DNA from: JACMLC01 sp963720235
Lineage (GTDB): Bacteria > Acidobacteriota > Blastocatellia > Pyrinomonadales > Pyrinomonadaceae
Direction: 5' to 3'
Assembly: GCA_963720235.1 (NCBI GenBank)
Contig: OY970389.1
Coordinates: forward strand, 3,472,001 to 3,536,000
Length of the DNA stretch: 64,000 nt
Part shown: positions 26,484 through 35,336 of the stretch, in pieces
Position numbering within the stretch: the first letter of the stretch is position 1
Layout: every line of letters starts with the position of its first letter
Translations under genes and position numbers: made by a program
Notes under the pieces: model-generated
What the model was told of the DNA's origin: nothing
Databases searched by the model: none
Seen by the model: only the letters and a program-made list of their open reading frames with translations

Positions 26484-27944
26484 TTAACTCTTTCCTAAGG
26501 TGAATGAATTGAGAATCATCGGCAGTTCTCCCTTGACGCCGACATCTTCAACGCCCTGCAATTCTGGAGCGAGCGAGGTCGTGAGCATATAGAGCGTGAC
26601 GCCTTTGGTGCTTTCTTCGTCTCCGGGCGGCAGAAAAACCATACGCCCCCAGATGTTGATGTCGCCTTTGGCTGTGGCTCTGGACACGGCCTTAAAGCGG
26701 AACTCGTAACCCTCTATGCCGTTGATGGTCGTCTTGCCTTCGGATATTTTCTGATACTCAGGATAAATTTTAGCCAGACTCGCATCGCGGTCTTTGACCA
26801 GCGTGGGCAGCTTGCCAGCCAAATCCGCCTCGACAGTTCCCTTGCTCTCATACCAACTGACGACAAGGTCTTCCTGCGTAAAGTCAGGCGGCAAGCGTCG
26901 CTCGACTTCTACGAAATTGTTCGCGCCGGGAACTCCGGCCTTGTCGCTCTTTAGCCAACCCTGCGGATAGTAAAAATAGAAATCCACATAATGCTCTTTG
27001 AGCTTGCCGTCCAGCATCGCATCCGAATTTTGAAATTTAACGGAATTCGGCGGAGCCTCGGCAGGCTTCGTGTTCAGAGTCGGGCCGCTCGAAGCGTTGC
27101 TGTTGGCATTGTTGTTAACCACCGTCGGGACAGTCACGCCTCCGCCGGTGTTGGTGTTGTTGGCCTCTGTGGTCTTCTGGCGATTGAGATAGAAATAAGC
27201 CCCGACGCCTCCGCCCACGAGTACCAGCAACACGAGCACTCCGACGAGCGCGAGCACGAGACCGAGTTTGGATTTTTTCGGCGGCGCGGCAAGCGGCTGA
27301 GACGGAGCAGGCGCAGCAGGCAAAGGCTGCGATGGAGCTTGCACCTGTGCAGTGACGTGCGACTGCGGCAAGGCTGATGAAGGAGATGCTATATTGGATG
27401 TGCGCGGCGGCTCAGGCTGCACTGGCGCGCCTGTCGTCGGCGGCAGAGGCGGCGGCCCCGGCGGAGCCATCATCATCGTCGGAAAAGGCGCGGGCGTAGG
27501 CTCTCGTCTTGGCGGCTGTACGGGCGCAGGCTGCTCCGGTCTCTGTTGCGGAGGCGGTGGTGGCGCGGGCGCAGATGGAACCTGTACATCCTGCTCCGGC
27601 AAAGGCTGTGAAAGTCTGGTTGTCTGCTGTGGCGGAAAATTGCTCGTCGGATTCTCCGCAGGCGGACGAAATGTGCCTGTCGCTGGCGCAGGCGGCGGCC
27701 CTGCAATCGTCGCATTCAAATCCGGCTGACGCGCAGGAGGAGGCGTGGGCTGCGGAGGAGCGACGACCGGAGGCGTGGTCGGCGTGACAGGGATGTCCAG
27801 ATTCGAGAGGTCTGCATGCACTGTCGCATTCGGGTCAAAGCTCTGCGGCTTATCAATGTCAGGCACAAGCCGCCCGCCATCGTGCGTACAGAACTTCTGC
27901 ATGTCATCCTGATAACTGCGATTACATTTCGGGCAACGAAGCAT
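26484..27944 (-). CDS. Zinc-ribbon, Pro-rich, single-pass membrane protein
   Basis: The 486-residue product starts at ATG 27944 after TTGAGGACATTT. A zinc ribbon opens it (CPKCNRSYQDDMQKFC), like the one on the nearby kinase. About 200 residues of Pro/Gln/Ala-rich, probably disordered sequence follow, then one transmembrane helix (LGLVLALVGVLVLLVLVGGG, about residues 238-257) and an Asn-rich spacer. The C-terminal domain of roughly 170 residues has beta character (VDFYFYYPQGWLKSD, YEFRFKAVSRA) and would sit in the periplasm. The layout resembles a sensor or scaffold linking cytoplasmic phospho-signalling to the envelope. That role is inferred from the neighbours. Confidence 0.75.
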   Translation of the reverse strand: MLRCPKCNRSYQDDMQKFCTHDGGRLVPDIDKPQSFDPNATVHADLSNLDIPVTPTTPPVVAPPQPTPPPARQPDLNATIAGPPPAPATGTFRPPAENPTSNFPPQQTTRLSQPLPEQDVQVPSAPAPPPPPQQRPEQPAPVQPPRREPTPAPFPTMMMAPPGPPPLPPTTGAPVQPEPPRTSNIASPSSALPQSHVTAQVQAPSQPLPAAPAPSQPLAAPPKKSKLGLVLALVGVLVLLVLVGGGVGAYFYLNRQKTTEANNTNTGGGVTVPTVVNNNANSNASSGPTLNTKPAEAPPNSVKFQNSDAMLDGKLKEHYVDFYFYYPQGWLKSDKAGVPGANNFVEVERRLPPDFTQEDLVVSWYESKGTVEADLAGKLPTLVKDRDASLAKIYPEYQKISEGKTTINGIEGYEFRFKAVSRATAKGDINIWGRMVFLPPGDEESTKGVTLYMLTTSLAPELQGVEDVGVKGELPMILNSFTLGKS

Positions 27945-27957
27945 AAATGTCCTCAAT

Positions 27958-28033
27958 CAGTGTGCAGTGGGCAGTAAGAAAAGATTTAAAGCTTTTATGC
28001 TGCCCACTGCAAACTGCCTACTGCCTACTGCTT
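27958..28033. repeat. Word-type inverted repeat D2 (GCAGTAGGCAATGGGCAG family)
   Basis: The left arm CAGTGTGCAGTGGGCAG (27958-27974) pairs with right-arm words CTGCCCACTGCAAACTGCC (from 28000). The centre TTTAAAGCTTTTATGC is close to that of D1. It lies between the TPR gene stop and the zinc-ribbon gene. Confidence 0.85.
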
Positions 28034-28034
28034 T

Positions 28035-29300
28035 TCAATTTCCACGCGCGCGCGCAATCTTGTTGGGCAGTTCCGCGCTGTTCGGGTCAAGCTCAAGCGC
28101 GCGTTGATAGACGCGCAGAGCATCGCGGCCTCGCCCGGTTTTCATGTAGCCATCGCCGACGCCCATCAGACCGTAAGAGCCCGCGAGGTGTTTGCGGTCT
28201 GCCGCAGGAGCAACTTCGGCTGCGCGCAGGTACGTGCGCTCTGCATCCTCAAAGCGTTCGGCGCGTAAGTAAAGCGAGCCGAGCAGAGAATAAGGCGCGA
28301 CGCTGCGCGGGCTAATCTCAATCAGATTTTTGAGCACAGGCTCCGCTTCGTCATAACGACGGAGCGCGACCAGCAGACGGCTCAGGAAATAGAGCGCGCC
28401 CAGATTCTTCGCATCCATTTGCAGCGCGCGTCGCAGCAGAGGCTCGGCCTCTTGATAACGCTGTTCGGAATCCAAAGCTTCTGCAATCAGGACGAGCGTC
28501 GGAGCATCATTCGCCAACTCTATCGCGCGGCGATAGTAAGGCTCAGACTCTTTGCCGCGCCCCATCTTTCTCAAGAGCCGTCCGAGATGCACATGCGCGA
28601 CGGCGAACTGCGCATCGGCTTCGACGGCGCGGCGATACGCCTGCTCAGTTTCATTGTCAATCAGCCCGCGACCTTCGAGCGCGACGCCGAGACGGTCATA
28701 GGCAATAGCGTTTGCAGGCTGCAACTGGATCGCGCGACGCGCGGCTTTTTCTGCTTCGACCAGACGACCCGCGAGGCTGCCTCCGCTACGCGGCTGGACA
28801 AGCACGAAGCTCAAGGCGACATAAGCATCCGCGCTCAACTGGTTATATTGGATGGCCTGCTTGTAAGCCTTCTCTGCTTCTTCCCAAAGCTGCTGGTCTG
28901 TGTAGAGATTGCCAAGTCCGTAATAGGCTCTGTAATCGCGCGCCTTCAACTCGATGGCTCCGCGATAAGCTTTTTCAGCAGCAACGTAATTGCGCGCGTC
29001 ACGCGCCTCGTTGCCTTCGTCAAGCTTGTCGTCCACCATCTCTTCAATCTCTTCCGCAGATGGGCCAGCCGGTTTTCCTTTCGGAGGCTTGGGACGGTTG
29101 CGCGTCGGAGTGGGGCGCGTGCCGCCGGTTCTCCGACGGCTCTTCGTCTCAGGATTCTTCGGTCTGAAAATGCCTGCGCCGCCTCCGAAGTCGCCGCCAG
29201 CTTCCTGCGCGCTCGCGGTTTGGGCCAAAGCCAGCAGGGCCGCACAGACAACAAGCATGAGCGGCGCGCAGGCAAGGCGCGTATAGCTTTTGAATCTCAT
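28035..29300 (-). CDS. Secreted TPR-repeat protein
   Basis: The 421-residue product starts at ATG 29300 (ribosome site GAGGAAAAAGA). The signal peptide (to about residue 32, cleavage after TASAQ) is followed by a basic Pro/Arg-rich stretch (about residues 45-75) and then nine or so tetratricopeptide repeats with the W/L-G-Y-A-P spacing (YYGLGNLYTDQQLWEEAEKA, YDRLGVALEGRGLIDNETEQ). TPR arrays bind partner peptides. Being exported and next to a TPR-PEGA gene and a kinase, it may organise an envelope complex. No enzyme domain is seen. Confidence 0.85.
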   Translation of the reverse strand: MRFKSYTRLACAPLMLVVCAALLALAQTASAQEAGGDFGGGAGIFRPKNPETKSRRRTGGTRPTPTRNRPKPPKGKPAGPSAEEIEEMVDDKLDEGNEARDARNYVAAEKAYRGAIELKARDYRAYYGLGNLYTDQQLWEEAEKAYKQAIQYNQLSADAYVALSFVLVQPRSGGSLAGRLVEAEKAARRAIQLQPANAIAYDRLGVALEGRGLIDNETEQAYRRAVEADAQFAVAHVHLGRLLRKMGRGKESEPYYRRAIELANDAPTLVLIAEALDSEQRYQEAEPLLRRALQMDAKNLGALYFLSRLLVALRRYDEAEPVLKNLIEISPRSVAPYSLLGSLYLRAERFEDAERTYLRAAEVAPAADRKHLAGSYGLMGVGDGYMKTGRGRDALRVYQRALELDPNSAELPNKIARARGN

Positions 29301-29390
29301 TCTTTTTCCTCTACAAAATTTCATGATTAACTCGATTACGGATAACTGAATTTAAGAAAATTACTAAATGAGTTTCTTAAATAATTCTCT

Positions 29391-31025
29391 TCACGGTTTA
29401 GGTTGCAGCTTGAGCTTAACGCCGACGACCCTGTTGACAGGCACGAAGACGCGCGTCTCTAAAGTTTCATGTCCGTCAAGCCAGGCCACGACGCGATACT
29501 CGCCCGGCCTCAGTTGGTTAAAGACCACTACATTATCAGAGGACGGCACGATGGTCTTTTGCGCTTCGCCGCCGGAGAGCGGTTCGACCAAGAGTGTGGC
29601 ATTCGGGTCGCACGTAATGGAAATCGCACCGGAGGCTGGCGTCGGTCTAGGGTTATTGGTCGCCTTAATCGTCCGCACGCTCGTCGCATAACGCAGGCCC
29701 GGCTCTTTTGACGAAGCATCCGCGCTCGTCGTCGCAGGCTGTCCCGCAGGCTGTTTAATCACAGCAGCAGTAGTAGTCGCGCCGCTTGTCTCCTTCGCGG
29801 GTGACGGAGTGGCCGAAACTTTTGGTACAACCGGAGCCGGAATCGTGGGCCGCGCGTGCGCAGTGTAATCCGGCGTCAACTGTGTCGCGCGTGCATAGGC
29901 CGCACGTGCGCCCGCATCATCGCCCTGCATCCGCTTGACATCTCCCAACAGAAGCCAGCCGTCTTCATCCGCGCCGTTGGCCTGCGTATATTTTTCCAGT
30001 TCGGCTTGCGCCTCCGCAAGCTTGCGGTCAATGACCAGCAGCCCCGCGCGGTCTAGCGGGTAGGTCGAGTTAAGCCCGATGGCAGCCGTCCATTCTTCGC
30101 GCGCCTTTGTGAAATCGCCGCGCGTGTAATGGACCAGAGCCAGATTCGAGTGTGCTCCTGACATCTTCGGGTCGAGTTGTGCGGCCTGCACGTAAGCCGC
30201 TGCCGCGAGGTCAAGCTGTCCGAGCTTGTGCAGCACGATTCCGTAATTCGCCTGCGTCGCTGCATCAGCAGGGTCAAGCGCGGCTGCTTGCTTCAAGAGA
30301 GGCTCGCTGTCGCGCCATCGTCCCTGATCCATCAAGACCTGGCCCAATTCGCTGTACAACTCCGCCGACTTTGGCGAAAGCCCAATCGCGCTACGATACG
30401 CGGTCTCTGCTGCCGCGTAATTCTTGCGCCGGTAATGGCTCCATCCAAGCGCGACATGCGCTTGATAATTATTTTTATCCAGAGCGCGAGCGCGCGTCGC
30501 AGCTTTTTCCGCTTCCGCATAACGCTCTAAAGCATTGTTGACATACGCGAGTGCGACCAATGCGTCAGCGTCTTCCGGGTCAAGCTCTGCTGCGCGACGA
30601 AAAGCCGCTTCGGCGTCCGCGTAACGCTTCTGGTCGAAATAGGTATTGCCCAATCCGACATAGGCGCGCGATTCTTCCGCATCAAGCTCTAACGCCAACT
30701 TGTAAGCTCGCTCGGCTGCGACATAATTCGGCGGGTTGCTGTCGCGCGCCGTATTGCCGATGTCGAGCGCGGTCTCGACCTGCTTGCTTAAATCAATTTT
30801 CGCTTGCGGCAACGACTGCGCTTTTGTGCTGCGTCGTGCTGGCTTCGACTGCGCGGAGCGCGTGCGGCGACGCGGCGCAGAAGTGGAAGTGCGTTTGACG
30901 CCTTCGCCTCCGCCGCCTGAAATGTCCTGCGCGTGGGCCACGAAAGAGAGTTGCAGACAGCACAGTAGAATCGAGGCGGACAGGGCCGCGCGCCAAAAGC
31001 ATTGATAGCGTACGGTCATCTTCAT
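29391..31025 (-). CDS. Secreted TPR protein with C-terminal PEGA-like domain
   Basis: About 544 residues from ATG 31025; GAGG lies just upstream, and ATG 31019 is two codons in. The signal peptide ends near VAHAQ. A Ser/Arg-rich basic segment is followed by about nine TPRs (YVGLGNTYFDQKRYADAEAA and similar), a Pro/Thr/Ala-rich linker (about residues 415-470), and a C-terminal beta domain with LRPGEYRVVAWLDGHETLET. That pattern fits PEGA/carbohydrate-surface domains found after acidobacterial TPR proteins. It is closely related in plan to the next gene downstream and lies 46 bases from the kinase, so it is probably translated from the kinase mRNA. Confidence 0.85.
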   Translation of the reverse strand: MKMTVRYQCFWRAALSASILLCCLQLSFVAHAQDISGGGGEGVKRTSTSAPRRRTRSAQSKPARRSTKAQSLPQAKIDLSKQVETALDIGNTARDSNPPNYVAAERAYKLALELDAEESRAYVGLGNTYFDQKRYADAEAAFRRAAELDPEDADALVALAYVNNALERYAEAEKAATRARALDKNNYQAHVALGWSHYRRKNYAAAETAYRSAIGLSPKSAELYSELGQVLMDQGRWRDSEPLLKQAAALDPADAATQANYGIVLHKLGQLDLAAAAYVQAAQLDPKMSGAHSNLALVHYTRGDFTKAREEWTAAIGLNSTYPLDRAGLLVIDRKLAEAQAELEKYTQANGADEDGWLLLGDVKRMQGDDAGARAAYARATQLTPDYTAHARPTIPAPVVPKVSATPSPAKETSGATTTAAVIKQPAGQPATTSADASSKEPGLRYATSVRTIKATNNPRPTPASGAISITCDPNATLLVEPLSGGEAQKTIVPSSDNVVVFNQLRPGEYRVVAWLDGHETLETRVFVPVNRVVGVKLKLQPKP

Positions 31026-31071
31026 GCCATCCTCTTTTTCCTGTGTCATTGATATTTGTAAGGGCAAGGTC

Positions 31072-34029
31072 TTATGAGCCTTCGCGCACCAGACGAAATC
31101 CAAGCAGACTATCCTTTGTCGCAGGCTGGATCCAATCGCGATAAGTATTGGAGACGGGCTTGTCGCCACGCGGGTCGCTGCTATAAGAGCCGCCGCGAAT
31201 GATGCCCCAGTTCTCTTGCCCAGGCTTTATGGTCAGGTTGTTGCCCGGATAATAAGAAGGCTTCGAGGAAGTCCATTCCCACGCATTGCCAATCATATCC
31301 AGATGCCCCCAGCGCGCTTTTCCTTCCGGGTATGAGCCAACAGGCCTGAGCGTCGTCAGACCTGCGTCTTTAGTCGCGGCACGGTTGCTCAGCCAGCTAT
31401 TGCCCCACGGATAGAGATTGCCCTGATCGCCGCCGCGCGCAGCATACTCCCACTCATCCTCCGTCGGCAGACGATACTTCACACCATCGCGCTTGGAACG
31501 CCAATCTGCGAAAGCATTGGCATCATCCAGTGAGACGTTTGTGACGGGCCACAGTTCCTGACCACTGATAGGTTTGCCTCCAACCCAGTGGCTCGGCGCA
31601 GTATGTTTGGTCGCAGTGACAAACTCCGCATATTCAGCATTGGTCACTTCCGTCTTATCCATCGCAAACGCACTCACAGGCACAGAATGCGGCGGGCCTT
31701 CCTGGACCAGCGCGCCCGCGCGCCCCATCTGAAACGTGCCGCCGGGGACGGGTATCAACTCCGCCCTGGCTTTATCAGGCGGGTTATCCGTCCCTTGATT
31801 GCCGCCACTGCCGTTATTGACGATCGGAGGCTTGTTAGGCTCAGGCGTCGAGCGGGTCATAAAATAGACGCCCGCGCCGCCGCCGACGAGGACGACAAAG
31901 CCTATGACTGCTGCCGCGATAATCATCGGCATGGATGATTTCTTCGGCGGCTCTGCGGCGTAATATCCGGGCGCGGAGACATGTATGCCCTGCTGGCTCT
32001 GCTGTTGCCAGCCGTGCGACTGCTCTGCTCCATGCAGGCTTGGATTGCCGAGCGATTGTGTAGTCACGCCCTGACGCTGTTGCTGCGTTGATTCAAAGTC
32101 AACAGGAGGCGTGGCGTCGTAATTCTGTATAGAGGTGGCAGCCAGTTGCCGCTCTGCACGTTCGCGCTCTTCGCGCTCGCGTTGCAGGCGCGCTTGCTCT
32201 TCCTGTTCTTTGCGCTGTCGTTCCTCTTCCGCGCGGCGCGCTTCTTCCTGTTGTGCGCGCAACTTTGCTTCGGCTTCGGCACGCTGTCGCGCTTCTTCTG
32301 CCGCGCGAACTTTTGCTTCCTGCTCTGCACGCCAACGCGCATCATCCTCTGCACGTTTACGCGCGGCCTCTTCGTCGGCCTTGCGTTGCTCTTCGGCGCG
32401 CAGCCGCGCAGCCTCTTCTTCTGCTTTTCTTCTGGCGGCAGCGTCCTCTTCGGCCTTCTTTCTGGCTTCTACTTCGGCACGCAGTCGTGCAGCCTCTTCT
32501 TCAGCCTTGCGGCGCGCCTCTGCCTCTGCGCGCAACTTCGCTTCGGCTTCTGCGCGCTGGCGCGCAGCTTCATCAGCACGCCTCTTGACTTCCTCAGCAG
32601 CCTTGCGCTGCTCCTCTTCCGCAGCCTTCCTGCGCGCCTCTTCTTCTGCGCGCTGGCGTGCCTCTGCTTCGGCCCTTAAGCGTGCTTCTTCCTCTGCCTG
32701 TTTACGCGCGGCCTCTTCCTCTTCGGCCTTGCGCCGCGCCTCTGCCTGCTGTTGCAGCCGGAACGCCTCTTCGCGCGCCACTTCTTCACGCGCAATGCGG
32801 TCGCGCTCTTCCTGCTCGCGCCGTTCCTGTTCGCGTCTTTGCGCTTCTGCGGCCTGCCGCGCACGCTCTTCCAGAACGGCTGCCTGCTCGCGCAATCTAC
32901 GCGCTTCCATCGAAGCCTCGCTCTGCTGGTGCGCGTAATCATCCAGCGAGCCGGAGTCGATAGTCCCAGCCAGATTGCCGCTCCCTGTGTGCGACGACTG
33001 CGGCGGAGAAGTAGAAGAAGCCGGAGGCGAGATCATCGTTGCCGAATCAATACTAATGTGGCCGACCTGTGTGCGGTCGAGCGAGAGCGAAGCACTCGCG
33101 ACAGCATCACGCAACTCGCTGACAAAAGCGTCGACCGAGGCCGGACGATTTTGAGCATCCTTCTCAAGCGCGTGACGCACAACGGCTTCAATCTGCGCAG
33201 GGACTTGCACGCCCATCTCTACAAAAGTCGGCGGCGCGGAAGTCAGGTGCTTCTTCATAATCGAAGGAATCGAAGTCCCTTTGAAAGGCACATCGCCGCC
33301 GAGCATCTGGTACATGATGACGCCGAGGCTATAAATATCAGCCTTCGCATCCGGCTCTTCATCAGACCATTGCTCAGGAGCCATATAAAACGGCGAGCCC
33401 ATCAGCCCGCTCGTCTTGGCCTGCACAAATGAACCCAACAACTCGCCCGATTTAATCTTCGCCAGACCGAAATCAAGAATCTTCAAACCTTCTGCGACAG
33501 GCATCTCTTCCTGAATCATGATATTCAGAGGTTTTAAATCACGATGGACAATGCCTTGACGGTGTGCCGCGGCGACGCCTGAGCCGATGGCCGCCATCAG
33601 TTCAAGAGCGCGCGCGGGCGGCAGGGATTTTTCAGCAACTAAAATGTCATGCAGTGATTTGCCCTGCACAAACTCCATGACGAGGAAAGGCATCGTGCCG
33701 CGCGCGACGCCAAAGTCTGTGACGGCGATGATGTTCGTATGGCGGATGGCTGCGGCGGCCAAGGCTTCCTGACGAAAGCGCGTGACCAGCATCGGGTCGT
33801 TGCCGACGAGGTCTGGCAGGATGACTTTGATGGCGTGCGCGGTCTTGAGAAAGATATGCCGCGCTTTGAAAACGACGCCCATCCCGCCGTGTCCCAGACG
33901 CTTCTCTAATTGATAACGACCATCGAGGATGGGCTCGCCCGCAATCGAGTGCGTCGTCGCATCACCGTCAGTCGGACAGTGATTGACGTGGTCGGGAAAG
34001 CAACGTTTACAAGCTGGACATTCTTTCAT
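31072..34029 (-). CDS. Zinc-ribbon Ser/Thr protein kinase with long coiled coil and FGE-sulfatase-like domain
   Basis: The 985-residue product opens with a zinc ribbon (CPACKRC...CPTDGD). The Hanks-type kinase core follows: GHGGMG loop (46-51), AIK Lys68, catalytic HRDLKPLN (162-169), DFG (186-188), APE (217-219); all key residues are present. Residues roughly 400-625 are an uninterrupted Ala/Glu/Arg/Lys coiled coil. A transmembrane helix (about 665-690) leads to an external domain of the formylglycine-generating-enzyme/sulfatase-modifying type (VPGGTFQMGRAG, DKTEVTNAEYAEF, RLPTEDEWEYAARGG, GGSYSSDPR). Such domains on kinases are usually ligand-binding rather than catalytic. Probable targets are Thr residues read by the FHA domains of the transporter at 23098-26376. 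Confidence 0.92.
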   Translation of the reverse strand: MKECPACKRCFPDHVNHCPTDGDATTHSIAGEPILDGRYQLEKRLGHGGMGVVFKARHIFLKTAHAIKVILPDLVGNDPMLVTRFRQEALAAAAIRHTNIIAVTDFGVARGTMPFLVMEFVQGKSLHDILVAEKSLPPARALELMAAIGSGVAAAHRQGIVHRDLKPLNIMIQEEMPVAEGLKILDFGLAKIKSGELLGSFVQAKTSGLMGSPFYMAPEQWSDEEPDAKADIYSLGVIMYQMLGGDVPFKGTSIPSIMKKHLTSAPPTFVEMGVQVPAQIEAVVRHALEKDAQNRPASVDAFVSELRDAVASASLSLDRTQVGHISIDSATMISPPASSTSPPQSSHTGSGNLAGTIDSGSLDDYAHQQSEASMEARRLREQAAVLEERARQAAEAQRREQERREQEERDRIAREEVAREEAFRLQQQAEARRKAEEEEAARKQAEEEARLRAEAEARQRAEEEARRKAAEEEQRKAAEEVKRRADEAARQRAEAEAKLRAEAEARRKAEEEAARLRAEVEARKKAEEDAAARRKAEEEAARLRAEEQRKADEEAARKRAEDDARWRAEQEAKVRAAEEARQRAEAEAKLRAQQEEARRAEEERQRKEQEEQARLQREREERERAERQLAATSIQNYDATPPVDFESTQQQRQGVTTQSLGNPSLHGAEQSHGWQQQSQQGIHVSAPGYYAAEPPKKSSMPMIIAAAVIGFVVLVGGGAGVYFMTRSTPEPNKPPIVNNGSGGNQGTDNPPDKARAELIPVPGGTFQMGRAGALVQEGPPHSVPVSAFAMDKTEVTNAEYAEFVTATKHTAPSHWVGGKPISGQELWPVTNVSLDDANAFADWRSKRDGVKYRLPTEDEWEYAARGGDQGNLYPWGNSWLSNRAATKDAGLTTLRPVGSYPEGKARWGHLDMIGNAWEWTSSKPSYYPGNNLTIKPGQENWGIIRGGSYSSDPRGDKPVSNTYRDWIQPATKDSLLGFRLVREGS

Positions 34030-34398
34030 GAGTCGGCTCGATCCAGAGGCGGCCCGCCCTCTCGCTTTCTGGCAGGCGGCAGAATGGTCGGGGGCAGCCT
34101 TTAGTTTTTGGCAGCAAGCATGAAGCCTGAAAAGTATGCCTGCATGAATCTCGCGCGGTGTCAGGGCACGGGCCTCGAAAAGTATAGCGGCTGCCAGACG
34201 GCACAGAAGGATTCGGCTTAAAAATCCGCGCGCCAATGATTTTAGCGACCTTCGGCCCGTCAATCAAGTAATATAGATTATCAATTATGCACAGCTTGCA
34301 GGATAAATGTTTCCAGCTACTCGAATTTAACTTTTATCCTACAAGCCAATCACTTCAAGAGACGAGCCTTGCCAGTCCCGTTTGCTGCAATAATAATC
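34030..34398. other. Upstream region of the kinase cluster
   Basis: About 370 bases without a convincing gene; the kinase frame stays open to 34263, but its extra residues look non-coding. An AT-rich stretch at 34255-34310 and TATACT/CATACT hexamers on the minus strand near 34130-34190 could be promoter parts. None has a convincing -35 partner. Confidence 0.35.
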
Positions 34399-34532
34399 TC
34401 CCGCAAAGGCGCAAAGGAAGGTAGTGGGCCAGTTTCAAAGGTAGGAAGAAAAGCAGTTTCCCGCAAAGGCGCAAAGACGCAAAGAAAGCATGCAAGATAA
34501 AGCAGCCCTCAACACCTTTGCGCCTTTGCGGG
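34399..34532. repeat. Word-type inverted repeat E2 (GCGCAAAG family)
   Basis: CCCGCAAAGGCGCAAAG occurs at 34400 and again at 34460, the latter extended by ACGCAAAG. The right arm ACCTTTGCGCCTTTGCGGGA (34513-34532) pairs with either left copy. The centre contains GAAAGCATGC. It lies just upstream of the promoter at 34557. Confidence 0.85.
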
Positions 34533-34556
34533 ACATGTTCTATGCCTTATCACTTA

Positions 34557-34585
34557 TTGACAACAGGTATTGTAAAAACTATAGT
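34557..34585 (+). promoter_or_regulatory. Consensus promoter giving a leaderless transcript
   Basis: TTGACA (34557-34562), a 17-base spacer and TATAGT (34580-34585) are near-perfect sigma-70 elements. The ATG at 34592 lies seven bases after the -10 box, where transcription would start, so the mRNA should begin at or next to the start codon. Confidence 0.75.
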
Positions 34586-34591
34586 CGCGCC

Positions 34592-35275
34592 ATGCGTTCT
34601 CTGGAAAGCTATCGCGGCCACGATTTTATCGGCGTCGAAGATTTGGCGAACGCCGCCTCTTCGCTCGTCGAGAGATACAACCGCGAGCCTGAGCGCGGCA
34701 ATGTGCGACTCGCCATCACGCCGCGCATCGTGCGCCATTATCTGGGCGAAGACCTGCTCGGAGAGCCGACGGGACAGGCAGGCACTTCGACAGTCTTCAA
34801 CTACGGAAATCTGCTGCGCTTGCTGGCTGTCAAAAAATTGCTGGCGGATAACTGGTCTGTCGCCAAGATTAGAGAGTTTATGATGGCTCTCGACATCACT
34901 GCGCTTGAGCAACTGGTCAATAGCGCGCTCTCGCCTGCGACACATCGCGCTTCCGGGAAAAAGCCAGAAGCTATTATCGGCGCGCGCGGACAACAGCTAC
35001 GCCCTGCGAAGCCGCGTCTGCCGGAAGCCGCGCCCGCCAGAGCTCCACTCTTTGCAGCTCCTGCGGCCATGCCGCAACAGCCGCCGCCGCTGGCCTCGCT
35101 CGTCATCGAATCGGCGCGGCGCAGAGAGCGCACGGCTGCCGAATGGGTAGAGATTGCCACCGGCCTCGAAGTCAAAGTCCGCCGCAGCTTTCGCCCGCCA
35201 CGCACGGAACAGGAACGCCAGAGACTCCTCGCGCGCTTCTGGGCTGTGCTCAATAAGAAGGAAGAGAAGGAATAG
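34592..35275 (+). CDS. MerR-like DNA-binding regulator
   Basis: The 227-residue product starts at ATG 34592, right after a consensus promoter. A longer frame from 34490 would begin inside repeat E2 and upstream of that promoter. Residues about 35-105 resemble a MerR winged helix: LAITPRIVRHYLGEDLLGEP, FNYGNLLRLLAVKKLLAD and WSVAKIREFMMAL (the usual RxVRYYxxxGLL...R.Y pattern). A Pro/Ala-rich linker follows, then a short C-terminal segment (AAEWVEIATGLEVKVRRSFR) that may sense or oligomerise. No effector-binding Cys set is seen, so the signal is unknown. It is divergent from the kinase cluster, which is a plausible target. Confidence 0.7.
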   Translation: MRSLESYRGHDFIGVEDLANAASSLVERYNREPERGNVRLAITPRIVRHYLGEDLLGEPTGQAGTSTVFNYGNLLRLLAVKKLLADNWSVAKIREFMMALDITALEQLVNSALSPATHRASGKKPEAIIGARGQQLRPAKPRLPEAAPARAPLFAAPAAMPQQPPPLASLVIESARRRERTAAEWVEIATGLEVKVRRSFRPPRTEQERQRLLARFWAVLNKKEEKE

Positions 35276-35336
35276 CTCATCAATGAATAAGCAGATGAGC
35301 CTAGTGAATTCGAGACAAGAAAGAGTTAGTTTCTTG

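Noticed and set aside
32135..32938. Long Ser/Arg/Ala-rich + strand open frames over the kinase
   Set aside because: Composition artefact of the coiled-coil DNA on the opposite strand.
34399..34532. Direct repeats read as a CRISPR or iteron array
   Set aside because: Only two direct copies plus an inverted one; it fits the E-type inverted repeat seen elsewhere.
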